DNA from: Meiothermus hypogaeus
Lineage (GTDB): Bacteria; Deinococcota; Deinococci; Deinococcales; Thermaceae
Length of the DNA stretch: 38,889 bases
Direction: 5' to 3'
NCBI RefSeq assembly: GCF_003574035.1
Contig: NZ_QWKY01000029.1
Location: forward strand, 1-38,889
The translations under genes were made by a program, and so were the position numbers. This document shows, piece by piece, positions 25,027-33,358 of the stretch (its first letter is position 1; each line of letters begins with the position of its first letter). The notes beneath the pieces were generated by a model. It was not told the origin of the DNA. It made no database searches and saw only the letters and a program-made list of their open reading frames with translations.

Positions 25027-26199
25027 TCAGGCTTGGGCAAACACCTCAAAAACCCCCGCCGCGCCCATCCCGCCGCCAATGCACATGGTCACCATCCCCA
25101 ACCCGCCCCCGCGCTTTGCGAGTTCGTGGATGAGTTGGGTGGTGAGCTTGGCGCCCGTAGCACCCAGGGGGTGACCCAGGGCAATAGCCCCTCCGTTGAC
25201 GTTGACCTTCTCGGGGCTCATCTGGAGCTCCGCCATAACGGCCAGCACCTGCGCGGCAAAGGCTTCGTTGAACTCGATGAGCTTGAGGTCGTCCAGGCCA
25301 ATACCGGCTTTGGCCAAAGCCTTGGGCACCGCCTTGATGGGCCCCACCCCCATGATGTCCGGTTCCACCCCGCCCGTCGCAAAAGAAATAAAGCGGGCCA
25401 GCGGCTTCAGGCCCAGCGCCTGAGCTTTGTCTGCACTCATCACCAGCAGAGCCGCCGCCCCGTCGGAGTAAGGCGAAGCATTGCCTGCCGTCACGGTACC
25501 GCCCTCCTTGAAAGCGGGGCGCAGTTTGGCGAGGCGCTCGAGGCTGGTGTCGGCCCGGGGGAGCTCGTCCTTGGAGAACAGGGTCTCCTCGATCTGCTTT
25601 TTGCTGCCCTTCCAGCGCACTTTCTTCACCGGGATGGGCACAATCTGATCGTCGAAGGCCCCCCGGGCCTGGGCTTCCAGGGCTTTCTGGTGGCTGCGCA
25701 ACGCCCAGGCATCCTGCTCGGCGCGGCTGACCCCCCAGCGTTCGGCCACCCGCTCGGCGGTATAGCCCATGCCGATATAGGCCTCGGTCAGCTCAGGGTG
25801 GAGCTGGGTGTGGTAGCCCGACATGGGCACCTGGCTCATCATCTCCACGCCGCCGGCCAAAACCACCTCGTTCATGCCAGACATAATGGCCTGAGCCGCA
25901 TAGGCCACACTTTGCAGGCCCGAGGAGCAGAAGCGGTTGATGGTGGCCGCCGAAACCTCCACCGGAAAACTGGCCCGCAGCATGGAGAGCCGGGCCACGT
26001 TGAGACCCTGACTGGCCTCGGGCATGGCGCAGCCCCACTGGATATCCTCGATGAGGGCAGGGTTCAACCCAACCTTTTCCACAGCCGCCTTCATCACTGT
26101 GGCCGAAAGGTCAATCGGGTGCACCGAGGCCAAACTTCCATCGCTTTTGCCGCGCCCCACGGCGCTGCGAACTGCACTGACGATTACGGCTTCTCTCAT
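25027..26199 (-). CDS. fadA: Acetyl-CoA C-acyltransferase (thiolase)
   Basis: This 390-residue thiolase carries out the last step of beta-oxidation, releasing acetyl-CoA from 3-ketoacyl-CoA. The nucleophilic Cys91 is in [12 protein letters not shown]. The other catalytic residues are in [19 protein letters not shown] (His) and [14 protein letters not shown] (second Cys). ATG 26199 is chosen: AAGGAG stands five bases before it, and its A is shared with the TGA stop of the upstream hotdog gene (TGATG). It is the third gene of the fadN-hotdog-fadA operon. The degradative role is favoured by the partners; a biosynthetic acetoacetyl-CoA thiolase is less likely. Confidence 0.95.
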   Translation of the reverse strand: MREAVIVSAVRSAVGRGKSDGSLASVHPIDLSATVMKAAVEKVGLNPALIEDIQWGCAMPEASQGLNVARLSMLRASFPVEVSAATINRFCSSGLQSVAYAAQAIMSGMNEVVLAGGVEMMSQVPMSGYHTQLHPELTEAYIGMGYTAERVAERWGVSRAEQDAWALRSHQKALEAQARGAFDDQIVPIPVKKVRWKGSKKQIEETLFSKDELPRADTSLERLAKLRPAFKEGGTVTAGNASPYSDGAAALLVMSADKAQALGLKPLARFISFATGGVEPDIMGVGPIKAVPKALAKAGIGLDDLKLIEFNEAFAAQVLAVMAELQMSPEKVNVNGGAIALGHPLGATGAKLTTQLIHELAKRGGGLGMVTMCIGGGMGAAGVFEVFAQA

Positions 26200-26687
26200 C
26201 ACAACTCCTTATCGGCTTTTTTTATGTAGAGGGTCTTTTCAAAGCTGGCATGCACCACACCCCAAGCATCGACGAGCTCAACAGGGTACACGCGGTCAAT
26301 GGAGGGGTTCTCATCCAGCTTCTGACGAATCACCCCAAGTTCCTCATCTGTAAGCACAAAGCGGGCAAACAGGGTGGTTCTTCCGGGCTTACGAAAACGA
26401 ATGGAGGCTGCTTTGTCCCAGACAACATAATCCTGCCCCAGGTTTTTGATAAGCATCAGCATGTAAATGGGGTCTATTGCGCCATACATGCTGCCGCCAA
26501 ATAGGGTGCCCACGTAGTTGCGGGTACGCCAGTTGAGCGACAATGCCACGTGCACCTCTCTCCAGTCCGGGGCAATATAAATGACCCGCCCCCCCGTACC
26601 CCTGTACGCAGGAAAAAGGTTGAAGCCCCACCGCCACAACCGACTGCGCCAGGACTCGGGTTTAGGCCTTGAGAAAGGCAGGGTCAT
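26199..26687 (-). CDS. DUF4442 hotdog-fold protein, putative acyl-CoA thioesterase
   Basis: This 162-residue protein is recognised as a DUF4442/PaaI-like hotdog protein by the central helix region [23 protein letters not shown], followed by [22 protein letters not shown]. Proteins of this fold hydrolyse acyl-CoA or bind acyl groups; this subgroup is not well characterised. ATG 26687 is preferred to the upstream ATG 26705 because GGAG lies seven bases before it. It lies between fadN and fadA in one operon, with its stop overlapping fadA. It may release CoA from stalled intermediates or regulate acyl-CoA levels during beta-oxidation. Confidence 0.8.
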   Translation of the reverse strand: MTLPFSRPKPESWRSRLWRWGFNLFPAYRGTGGRVIYIAPDWREVHVALSLNWRTRNYVGTLFGGSMYGAIDPIYMLMLIKNLGQDYVVWDKAASIRFRKPGRTTLFARFVLTDEELGVIRQKLDENPSIDRVYPVELVDAWGVVHASFEKTLYIKKADKEL

Positions 26688-26721
26688 TGCAAACTCCACA
26701 AGCAACTCGCTCTACAAGAGG

Positions 26722-29013
26722 CTAGTTTCGCAGGGGCTTTCCGGTCTTGAGTGTGTGGGCGATGCGCTCCTGGGTTTTCTTGGTGCCCAGGAGTTTCAGG
26801 AAGCCCTCGCGTTCTAAATCCAGAATGTCCTGCTCCGTCACTTCGCGGGCGGGCCCGTCCCCACCACAAAGCACATAGGCCACAGCGTTCCCTACCACCA
26901 CATCGTGCTCGCTGGCCTGTTTGGCTTCCTGGAACTGCCAGAGGGCATAGCGCAGGTTGCCCAACCCCTCGGCGCCCAGGGCCCGGATTTTCATGGGGGC
27001 CTGGGGTACAAAGTCGGGGGCCATAAACAGCACCCGCCGCTTGGCATCGGCAATCAGGCGGTCGCGGTTCATGCTGATGCCGTCCCCTTGCCGCAGGAAG
27101 CCCATATTACGCGCTTCCAATGCGCTGGTGGAGGTCTGGGCCAGCATGATCATCTGAAAGGCTCGCTTGACGCCTTCGAACAGGTCGATCTCAGGCCCAT
27201 AGGCCGAAAGCTCCTGGGTGAAGCGGAAGAGCATCTCCTTGGTGCCGCCACCGCCCGGCAACAGCCCCACGCCGGTCTCGACCAGACCCATATAGAGCTC
27301 GGCGTGGGCTTGAATGGCGCTACTGTGCAGGCTGAACTCGGCCCCCCCGCCCAGGGTGAGGCCAAAGGGCGCGGCCACCACCGGGAAAGGGGCCCGGCGC
27401 AGGCGCATGGCGGTCTGCTGGAAGCGGCGGGTGGCGAGCTCGAGGTCATCCCAGGCCCCTTCCTGAGCCGCCATCAAAACCAGGGCCAGGTTGGCTCCGG
27501 CGCTGAAAGTGCGGGGGTCTTCGTGCCCAATCACCAGCCCGGCGTAGCCCTGGGCCTCCACCCAGTCCAGGGCTTTATGCAGTCCGCCGATGGAGCCCTC
27601 GCCCCAGGTGCCCATCTTGGCGCGGTTCTCGAAGAGGGCCACCCCATCGCCCAGGTCGAGCAGGGCGTAGTCTTTGCTTTCTAAAAGTGTCCTGCCCGCA
27701 CCCTTGACCTGCGCCAGCCGGATGACCCCTTCCTCGTGCGGGATGGGGTGGTACTGGCCGTCGAAGCCCAGGTAGGTACCGTCCTTGTAAAAACTGCCCT
27801 GGGCCTTCTTGAGAAGCGCTGGCTCGTTCAGGCCCAGCTCGGCAAAGCCCCGGCGCAGATAGTCCAGACCCACCGCGTCCATGTTCTTGAAGGGGCCTTG
27901 CTCCCAGGCAAAGCCCCACTCCAGGGCCCGATCTACCGAGACGATGTCGTAGGCAATTTCCGGGGCTTTCTCGAGGGCGTAATGGGCATTGATCAAGAAC
28001 AGCTTGCGGGCAAAGGCGCCGTACTTGCCGGGCAGATCACCGACCTTCTGGAGCCGCTCATTCAGGGGCAGATCCTTGATGGCTCCAATCTCGTCCAGGC
28101 GCAGCTTTTGCTGGGGCTTGTACTCGCCGGTCTGGTAGTCGTAGGTGAAGATATCCTTGCCTACTTTTTTGTAAAACCCGGCGCCGGTTTTGTCGCCGAG
28201 GTGGTTCTGGGCGATGAGGTTTTCTACCCAATCCGGCATGGCAAAGTCCTCGCCGGTGGTGTGCGCCAGCTCGGTGGAGACCAGCTTTAGTACGTCCAGA
28301 CCCGATATGTCGCCGGTGCGGAAGGTGGCGCTCTTGGGGCGGCCTACCAGGGGGCCGGTGAGGGCGTCCACTTCGTCAATGGTGAGGCCCTCCGACATCA
28401 TCAGGCGCATGGCCTGGGTCATGCCAAAAACCCCCAGGCGGTTGGCGATGAAGCCGGGGGCGTCTTTGCAAATAACCGTGCCCTTGCCCAGGATGCGCTC
28501 GCCAAACTTGCGCATGGCGTCCAGCACGGCGGGATCGGTGTCGGGGGTGGGGATGAGTTCCAAAAGGTGCAAATAGCGCACCGGGGCAAAGAAGTGCGTA
28601 CCCAGGAAGCGCTTGCGGAAGCCCTCCGAACGGCCCTCCAAAAGGGTTTTCATGGGGATGCCGGAGGTGTTGGAGCTCACGATGGCCTTTGTGCCCAGGG
28701 CCTCGAGCCTGGCAAACAGGGCCTGCTTGGGCTCGGGCTTCTCGATGATGACCTCCACGATCCAGTCGCAGTCCTTGAGCTTCTCGAGCTGTTCGGTGGT
28801 GCCCAGTTCAATCAGGGCCGCCCGGCTTTTGTCCATGAAGCTGGCCGGTTTGCTTTTGAGCTGGCGCTCGAGGCCTTTCTTGACCACCTCGAGCTGATCT
28901 TCCTGCCCCGGCAGGTCGAGCAACACCACCGGCACCCCTGCCGAGGCCGCCAGCGCTGCAATTGCTCCACCCATGGTACCCGAACCCACCACACCAATCT
29001 TCTTGATTCGCAT
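26722..29013 (-). CDS. fadN: 3-hydroxyacyl-CoA dehydrogenase / enoyl-CoA hydratase, FadN type
   Basis: This 763-residue bifunctional beta-oxidation enzyme has the domain order of Bacillus FadN: dehydrogenase first, hydratase in the C-terminal half. NAD binding is shown by IGVVGSGTMGGAIAALAASAG (residues 6-26). The catalytic His lies in FLGTHFFAPVRYLHLLELI, and KDAPGFIANRL is the usual interdomain signature. Hydratase residues appear in RTFSAGANLALVL and LTLGGGAEFSLHSSAIQA with ETGVGLLPGGGGTKE. ATG 29013 has GGAGG upstream. It is the first gene of the operon with the hotdog protein and fadA, behind a promoter that carries the same 20-base element as fadE. Confidence 0.94.
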   Translation of the reverse strand: MRIKKIGVVGSGTMGGAIAALAASAGVPVVLLDLPGQEDQLEVVKKGLERQLKSKPASFMDKSRAALIELGTTEQLEKLKDCDWIVEVIIEKPEPKQALFARLEALGTKAIVSSNTSGIPMKTLLEGRSEGFRKRFLGTHFFAPVRYLHLLELIPTPDTDPAVLDAMRKFGERILGKGTVICKDAPGFIANRLGVFGMTQAMRLMMSEGLTIDEVDALTGPLVGRPKSATFRTGDISGLDVLKLVSTELAHTTGEDFAMPDWVENLIAQNHLGDKTGAGFYKKVGKDIFTYDYQTGEYKPQQKLRLDEIGAIKDLPLNERLQKVGDLPGKYGAFARKLFLINAHYALEKAPEIAYDIVSVDRALEWGFAWEQGPFKNMDAVGLDYLRRGFAELGLNEPALLKKAQGSFYKDGTYLGFDGQYHPIPHEEGVIRLAQVKGAGRTLLESKDYALLDLGDGVALFENRAKMGTWGEGSIGGLHKALDWVEAQGYAGLVIGHEDPRTFSAGANLALVLMAAQEGAWDDLELATRRFQQTAMRLRRAPFPVVAAPFGLTLGGGAEFSLHSSAIQAHAELYMGLVETGVGLLPGGGGTKEMLFRFTQELSAYGPEIDLFEGVKRAFQMIMLAQTSTSALEARNMGFLRQGDGISMNRDRLIADAKRRVLFMAPDFVPQAPMKIRALGAEGLGNLRYALWQFQEAKQASEHDVVVGNAVAYVLCGGDGPAREVTEQDILDLEREGFLKLLGTKKTQERIAHTLKTGKPLRN

Positions 29014-29068
29014 TGTTTCCTCCCTGCTGCCAAAAATCAGCGAAGGTAACCTGCCATCGCAGATTATT

Positions 29069-29095
29069 TTTATACCGAGTCAAAGTTTATAACAA
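29069..29095 (-). promoter_or_regulatory. fadN operon promoter with shared fatty-acid-degradation element
   Basis: On the minus strand, TATAAA (complement of 29069-29074) is the -10 box, with TTGTTA (complement of 29090-29095) 15 bp upstream as a weak -35. The plus-strand segment 29071-29089 reads TATACCGAGTCAAAGTTTA and differs from the fadE copy at one base (C for T). Its position relative to the -10 box is the same in both promoters, so it is a good candidate operator for a common regulator. Confidence 0.5.
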
Positions 29096-29177
29096 CTTGC
29101 GAGCCTAGTCCAGCTACAGGAAATTGTTTTCTATTATGCTCTCTTCAGATGGCCTAGCCAGAAAACAGCTGACATCA

Positions 29178-29183
29178 TAAACT
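29178..29183 (+). promoter_or_regulatory. -10 box of the second R-M operon, leaderless
   Basis: TAAACT ends six bases before ATG 29190, and no Shine-Dalgarno sequence lies between. Transcription would start at or next to the ATG. No convincing -35 box was found 16-18 bases upstream. Confidence 0.35.
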
Positions 29184-29189
29184 TTAGGC

Positions 29190-29597
29190 ATGTCCGCTAA
29201 CTTGCGAGAACGAATTAAGAACCTTCTTGAGCAAACTCTAAAAAGTTGTGAGCTCAATGAATACGTGATAGCGTCTGAGTATTTATCTCCCCTAGGAAGC
29301 GCTATCCGAGAGGCTGAGAGAAGGGTTGACATTGCTGTGCTAAAGAAAGAAAAAAATGATCTCAAGCCATATCTCTACATCGAATGTAAAGAGCAAAAAA
29401 CCAGCGGCTCAGCAGAAGACAAGTTATTTAGGGCTCTGGAGGAAGCCAAGCGAGACCGGCTGCTTGGCGTTCATTCGATAGTGGTATTTGCTGGAGCAGG
29501 ATTTCGCCAGTCGTATGAAAGATGGGCAATGGTAGAAGGGTTCGTTCGTGAGGAATACGCAGACCTCTGGCTCAAGCGATTTTTTTGCAGAGACTAG
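29190..29597 (+). CDS. Small PD-(D/E)XK nuclease-like protein, putative restriction endonuclease
   Basis: This 135-residue protein begins with a helical segment and then shows the nuclease core: Asp in RRVDIAVLKK, about 17 residues later Glu-Cys-Lys in LYIECKEQKTSG, then a helix and a strand SIVVFAGAGFRQS. The Asp...Glu-x-Lys spacing fits PD-(D/E)XK enzymes. At 135 residues it is short for a type II restriction enzyme, so it may be a minimal or partial form; no named family is recognised. It ends 8 bases before the methyltransferase start, so the two form an operon. The AT-richer composition and absence of CTCGAG mark the pair as acquired. Confidence 0.62.
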   Translation: MSANLRERIKNLLEQTLKSCELNEYVIASEYLSPLGSAIREAERRVDIAVLKKEKNDLKPYLYIECKEQKTSGSAEDKLFRALEEAKRDRLLGVHSIVVFAGAGFRQSYERWAMVEGFVREEYADLWLKRFFCRD

Positions 29598-29605
29598 GGG
29601 GATTT

Positions 29606-30412
29606 ATGCTAGCTGAACCATTATTCCAGATTAGCCTCTCACCCCTTCTGAAGTGGGCAGGAGGGAAACGGTGGTTAGTGAGGCATCTTGAACCCTACTG
29701 GCGCATTCACCGCCACCGCCCCTTTGTCGAACCCTTCGTGGGTGGAATGGGCGTAACGTTGGGTTTACTGCCGAAAAAAGCGTTACTTAACGATGCTAAC
29801 CACCACCTAATCAACTTTTATAAGTGGGTTCGTCGCGGCCTGAATATAGATATACCCTTGGTTTATGACAGGAACATCTACCTAACTCACCGCGCCCGTT
29901 TCAACCAGCTCATCAGAGAAGGTAGAGCCGATACGGCAGAAGCCGCTGCGCTGTTCTACTATCTCAATCGCACTGGCTACAACGGCCTTTGTCGCTTCAA
30001 CGCTTCAGGGGAATTTAATGTTCCATTCGGCAAATACAAAACAGTCAATTATCAAACGGATTTCACCGCTTACAAACAAACATTCTGTGGATGGGTGTTC
30101 ACATCTGGTGACTTCAGCAAAATGGAATTCGACTCCGATTCTTTTGTCTATGCTGACCCTCCATACGACGTCGAGTTTACTCACTACAGCCCAGGAGGAT
30201 TCTCGTGGGCAGACCAGGTTAGGCTGGTTGAGTTTTTGGAACCACATCGTGGGCCCGTGATTATTTCCAATCAACTTACTGACCGAATTTACGATCTGTA
30301 CAAGAAGTTTGGCTATTCTGTTAGAACTTTATCTGCGCCCCGACGTATCAGTTGCAATGGCAACCGTCAGGATGCGCTTGAAGTTTTAGCCTTCAAGAAT
30401 ATAGAACCCTGA
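29606..30412 (+). CDS. D12-class (Dam-type) DNA N6-adenine methyltransferase
   Basis: This 268-residue alpha-class adenine methyltransferase of the Dam/DpnIIA family has LLKWAGGKRWLV (motif X), FVEPFVGGMGVTLG (motif I, residues 40-53), NRTGYNGLCRFNASGEFNVPFGKY (the typical DNA-recognition stretch), and catalytic DPPY at residues 184-187. Length is normal. ATG 29606 is chosen because AGGGGGA stands just before it. With the nuclease gene upstream it makes a compact type II R-M pair, or an orphan methyltransferase with a decayed nuclease. Many relatives methylate GATC, but the target cannot be assigned here. Its 3' end overlaps the convergent Nudix gene by 20 bp. Confidence 0.92.
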   Translation: MLAEPLFQISLSPLLKWAGGKRWLVRHLEPYWRIHRHRPFVEPFVGGMGVTLGLLPKKALLNDANHHLINFYKWVRRGLNIDIPLVYDRNIYLTHRARFNQLIREGRADTAEAAALFYYLNRTGYNGLCRFNASGEFNVPFGKYKTVNYQTDFTAYKQTFCGWVFTSGDFSKMEFDSDSFVYADPPYDVEFTHYSPGGFSWADQVRLVEFLEPHRGPVIISNQLTDRIYDLYKKFGYSVRTLSAPRRISCNGNRQDALEVLAFKNIEP

Positions 30413-30980
30413 GCCAGTCCGCCACCACCCTCGACCAGCCCTCGAGCCCCCCATAAACTTCTTCTATTTCCTGAAGAGAGGCCAGACGACCCTCGAGCTT
30501 CTCCACTTCCTGCACCCTGGGCTCGTCCTGGGCCTGTACCACAAACACCACGCCGGCATGTACCCGGCTCACGGGCGTATCGGACATCACAATCAGGCCC
30601 ACCGGCTCGGCGGTGTAGCAACGAACCCCCACCTCTTCCAGCAGCTCCCGGCGCAGCCCATCCAGCACGGGGTTGGTGCTGGGGTGGGTGAGGTCTTGGG
30701 GGTTGATGTGGCCCCCCACCCCCAGGGTGTAGAGGTTGTGCAGGCGGGCCTCGCCGCCGCCTTTGCGCCGCATCAGAAAGTAGCGACCCTGGTAGCGCAC
30801 CAGGGCGTAAGGGATGATCTGCCGATGGGTGGGGTCTTCCTCGGCCTGGGGGCGTTCGAGGAAGAAGCCCTCGAGTTCGATTCTTTTGAGGAGTTCGGCC
30901 TCGAGGGGAATCAGGGCATCCCGCGCAGGGGGGAAGATCGAGGCAGGAAGTACGTAGACCTGCTCCATGCGGCCCACCAT
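30393..30980 (-). CDS. Nudix hydrolase
   Basis: This 195-residue protein has a Nudix domain in its C-terminal two-thirds. The box is GGHINPQDL followed by GLRRELLEEVGV, which preserves the catalytic REL-EE-G pattern, although the first part (Gly-x5-Glu) is stretched by an insertion. The strand YQGRYFLMRRKGGGEARLHNLYTLGVGGH precedes it. Such proteins hydrolyse nucleoside diphosphates linked to another group; the substrate is unknown. The first ATG (30980) lies 4 bases after the guanine deaminase stop and is used here; a second in-frame ATG at 30968, with GGTGGG before it, is equally possible. It is the second gene of the guaD operon. Confidence 0.82.
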   Translation of the reverse strand: MVGRMEQVYVLPASIFPPARDALIPLEAELLKRIELEGFFLERPQAEEDPTHRQIIPYALVRYQGRYFLMRRKGGGEARLHNLYTLGVGGHINPQDLTHPSTNPVLDGLRRELLEEVGVRCYTAEPVGLIVMSDTPVSRVHAGVVFVVQAQDEPRVQEVEKLEGRLASLQEIEEVYGGLEGWSRVVADWLRVLYS

Positions 30981-30984
30981 ACCA

Positions 30985-32277
30985 TCAGTCCAGGGGGGCT
31001 TCCCGGCCCTCGAGCCAGACCTTTTGTACCTTGGCCTCGCCGTGCAAGGTGAAGAGCGACCCCAGAAGGTCTTCGACCGAGTTCAGGTGGCGGAAATGGA
31101 CTTCCAGGGTGCTGCCCGGCTCGGGCCTGACCCAGACCACATCGGCAGCCTTGCCCGGCGCAAAACTACCGACTTCCTCGCCCAAGCCCAGAATTTCCGC
31201 GCCCGCCTGGGTCGCCAGATACAAAAGATGGGTGGGGGTCAGGTTCACGCCGTCCTGGGCGTAGCGCTGGGCAATGTAGGCCGTAAGGCCCTCCTTGAGC
31301 AGGCTAAACCCGGTGCCACCCCCCACATCCGAACCCAATCCAAAGCGAACCCCGTGGCGCAAATGCTGTCGCATGGGAAAGATGCCGCTGCCGATGAAAG
31401 CATTGGAGCTAGGACAGTGCGCGATGGCGGCCTTTGCCTCGGCCAGGCGGGCCAGCTCGGGTTCGGTGGGGTGCACGTTGTGGGCAAAAACCGAATGCTT
31501 CGTCACCAGGCCAAACCGGTCGTAGGTCTGAAGGTAGTGGCTGCTCCAGGGAAAAAGCTCCGCCACCTTGCGAATCTCGTCGGTATTTTCGTTGATGTGG
31601 GTGGTGAAATGCAGGTCGGGGTGCTCTTGCAAAAGGGTCTGGCAGACCTCGAGCAGGGCCTCCGAAGCCGAGAGGGCAAAGCGCGGCGTGACCGCATAGC
31701 GCAGCTTGCCGCGCCCGTGAAAGCGCCGAATGAGCATTTTTTGCTCGGCGTAGCTTTGCTCGGGCGTGGTGTGTAGCTCGGGGCGCAGCAGCCGATCCGA
31801 ACACACCTGACCTGCGATGATGCGCAGGCCCACATCCTCGGCGGCCCCAAAGAGGTTGGCGGTAGCCCCTTGGAAGTGCGAGCCAAACACCAAGGCGGTG
31901 GTGGTACCGTTGCGCAGGAGCAGCCTGACGAACTCCCGGGCCAGCTCGCGGGCCAGCTTGTTGTCGGAAAGCCGGGCTTCTAAGGGCAGGGTGCGCTGTT
32001 CCAGCCACTCGAGCAAAGAGTAGCCCATGGCCCCAATCACCCGGGTTTGCGGGTAGTGCACATGGGTATCCACCATCCCCGGCAACAACACCCCTTCGCG
32101 GCAGTCCTGCACCGGCGCAGCAGGGTACTGCCGGGCCACCTCGGCAAAAGGGCCCAGAGCCGCTATCTTGCCCTCGGCAATCGCCACCCCGCCATCGGAA
32201 AAGGCTTGAAGGGCCTCTGCTTCACGAAATGGGTTTTTAGGTGTGTGAACAATCGAGCCACGCAGAATAAACGTCAT
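30985..32277 (-). CDS. guaD: Guanine deaminase
   Basis: This 430-residue amidohydrolase converts guanine to xanthine and ammonia. It carries the metal site GMVDTHVHYPQTRVIG, the region RYAVTPRFALSAS, THINENTDEIRKV, FAHNVHPTE and the catalytic SDVGGGTGFSLL. HVHYPQ and SDVGGG are typical of GuaD rather than of cytosine or hydroxyatrazine deaminases. Length matches the family (about 430-440). ATG 32277 is preceded at 8 bp by TAGAAT (complement of 32286-32291), without RBS, so it is probably leaderless. The Nudix gene follows directly. No other purine-degradation genes are nearby. Confidence 0.94.
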   Translation of the reverse strand: MTFILRGSIVHTPKNPFREAEALQAFSDGGVAIAEGKIAALGPFAEVARQYPAAPVQDCREGVLLPGMVDTHVHYPQTRVIGAMGYSLLEWLEQRTLPLEARLSDNKLARELAREFVRLLLRNGTTTALVFGSHFQGATANLFGAAEDVGLRIIAGQVCSDRLLRPELHTTPEQSYAEQKMLIRRFHGRGKLRYAVTPRFALSASEALLEVCQTLLQEHPDLHFTTHINENTDEIRKVAELFPWSSHYLQTYDRFGLVTKHSVFAHNVHPTEPELARLAEAKAAIAHCPSSNAFIGSGIFPMRQHLRHGVRFGLGSDVGGGTGFSLLKEGLTAYIAQRYAQDGVNLTPTHLLYLATQAGAEILGLGEEVGSFAPGKAADVVWVRPEPGSTLEVHFRHLNSVEDLLGSLFTLHGEAKVQKVWLEGREAPLD

Positions 32278-32346
32278 GCCCGACTATTCTAACCACCCAC
32301 CTCCGGCGGAGGGGCGTGTATTTCTGAAAGCGGCCCAGGTGATCTG

Positions 32347-32438
32347 GCATCGCGTTTCCCACCAACACGACGCACACGGTGCGTCGTGTTGTAGTCGGTA
32401 CGGCAAAAACCACCGTCCCGACCATTCGTGGGAACCGC
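32347..32438 (+). repeat. Palindromic three-stem repeat element, intergenic copy (A)
   Basis: This 92-bp element is about 87 percent identical to a second copy inside the BTAD regulator gene. The outer arms GCGTTTCCCAC (32352-32362) and GTGGGAACCGC (32428-32438) pair at 10 of 11 positions. Inside lie a perfect 12-bp hairpin, AACACGACGCAC with GTGCGTCGTGTT (32364-32390, loop of three), and a second hairpin, TAGTCGGTACGG with CCGTCCCGACCA (32392-32424). The whole folds like a three-way junction. It lies between the guaD start and the end of the stalk-domain gene. It encodes no transposase and is probably moved by another enzyme. It is open in the same frame that is translated in copy B. Confidence 0.8.
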
Positions 32439-32536
32439 CCTAACCCACCTCCTACCACCCACCCCCCATCTTGTGCGACATCGAAAGTTAGCTACAAGCC
32501 TAGTGTTGGTATAAAGGGCAACCAAGCCCCTGAACC

Positions 32537-33217
32537 TCACCTCGAGCAGTCCAGCTTGAAGCGGAGGCTGGGGTTGGGCGTATTGAAGGTCAGGTTGTAC
32601 TTCTGCTTGATGTTGTTGGTGTCCATCTCGATGAGGAGCTTGGTGGGAGGGTCGGTGCGGCTTTGCGGGAAGTTGAGCTGGGCCGTGACGGCAGCGCCCT
32701 GGGGAATGGCTGCGTTGTAGATTTTGTCGTTGTAATCGCGTCCTAGTGCGCCCGAGTCGTTGCGTACGGTGGCGCCGTCGGCGAAGGCCAGGGTGAGGCT
32801 CGAGAGGTCTTTGAAGCCGGCGTTCCAGGCTTCCAGCGTTTTGGTGGTGGCGTTGCGGACTTCCAAGGTGACCGCCCACACCTTGAGGCCGTTTACCTCG
32901 GTCGGCTCAACCTTGGTGGCCCGCGCCCGCCAGATGCCGTTAAAGAGCCACTCATTCAGGCAGCCCTCGAGGCTGGCCCGCTGGTCGGCCCCGCCCGCCA
33001 GCGAGCCGCTCAGGCTCACGGAATTGCCCGAGACCGCGGCAGTAACCCCCAGGGCCCGCAGCGCACTGAGGGGCACGTAGGTCTGCCCCCCCACCACAAT
33101 GGCCTTGCTGCTCTGAGCCTGCCCGTTTACCACCAGGTTGAGCTGCCGCTGCACCGCCTGGGCCAGCACCAGGCCCAGCGCACCCACCACCACCCAAGCC
33201 AAAATTCTGCTATTCAT
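32537..33217 (-). CDS. Exported protein with copper-amine-oxidase N-terminal-like (stalk) domain
   Basis: This 226-residue protein has a signal peptide (residues 1-20, ending LVLAQA). Residues 25-72 (LVVNGQAQSSKAIVVGGQTYVPLSALRALGVTAAV) match the copper amine oxidase N-terminal-like domain, a small module found in cell-envelope proteins of thermophiles and Firmicutes, where it is thought to be structural. The C-terminal part (80-226) is beta-rich with NATTKTLEAWNAGF and two Cys, and is not assigned to a family. It is the last gene of the minus-strand surface cluster, separated from the others by a 141-bp gap filled with short inverted repeats. Confidence 0.8.
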   Translation of the reverse strand: MNSRILAWVVVGALGLVLAQAVQRQLNLVVNGQAQSSKAIVVGGQTYVPLSALRALGVTAAVSGNSVSLSGSLAGGADQRASLEGCLNEWLFNGIWRARATKVEPTEVNGLKVWAVTLEVRNATTKTLEAWNAGFKDLSSLTLAFADGATVRNDSGALGRDYNDKIYNAAIPQGAAVTAQLNFPQSRTDPPTKLLIEMDTNNIKQKYNLTFNTPNPSLRFKLDCSR

Positions 33218-33240
33218 AGCTGCTCCTTGTAGTGTCTAGG

Positions 33241-33352
33241 GTCTATAGTCGATGGTCTATGGTCGGTCGTCAATAGCCTGAACCCGTGAATAGTAGGCAA
33301 TGCCATCGGCGATTGACTATGAACCACTGTCTATTGACTATGGACTATCGAC
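33241..33352. repeat. Cluster of short GTCTATAGTC-like direct and inverted repeats
   Basis: The 141-bp gap 33218-33358 holds imperfect repeats of the type GTCTATAGTC, GTCTATGGTC and GTCGATGGTC (33241-33264). Their inverse CTATTGACTATGGACTATC lies at 33331-33349. GTCGATGGTCTATGGTC at 33249-33265 pairs at 14 of 17 positions with the complement of 33336-33352. A large stem is possible between two genes of the surface cluster, where it could act as a processing site, terminator or simple repeat expansion. Confidence 0.6.
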
Positions 33353-33358
33353 ATTTGC

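Noticed and set aside
25015-26229. 404-codon plus-strand ORF opposite the thiolase gene
   Set aside because: It is antisense to a complete thiolase with all catalytic residues; the translated sequence is His/Gly-rich and unlike any protein family.
33218-33358. Short repeats as a CRISPR array
   Set aside because: The units are about 10 bases, variable, partly inverted and without unique spacers; no cas genes are present.
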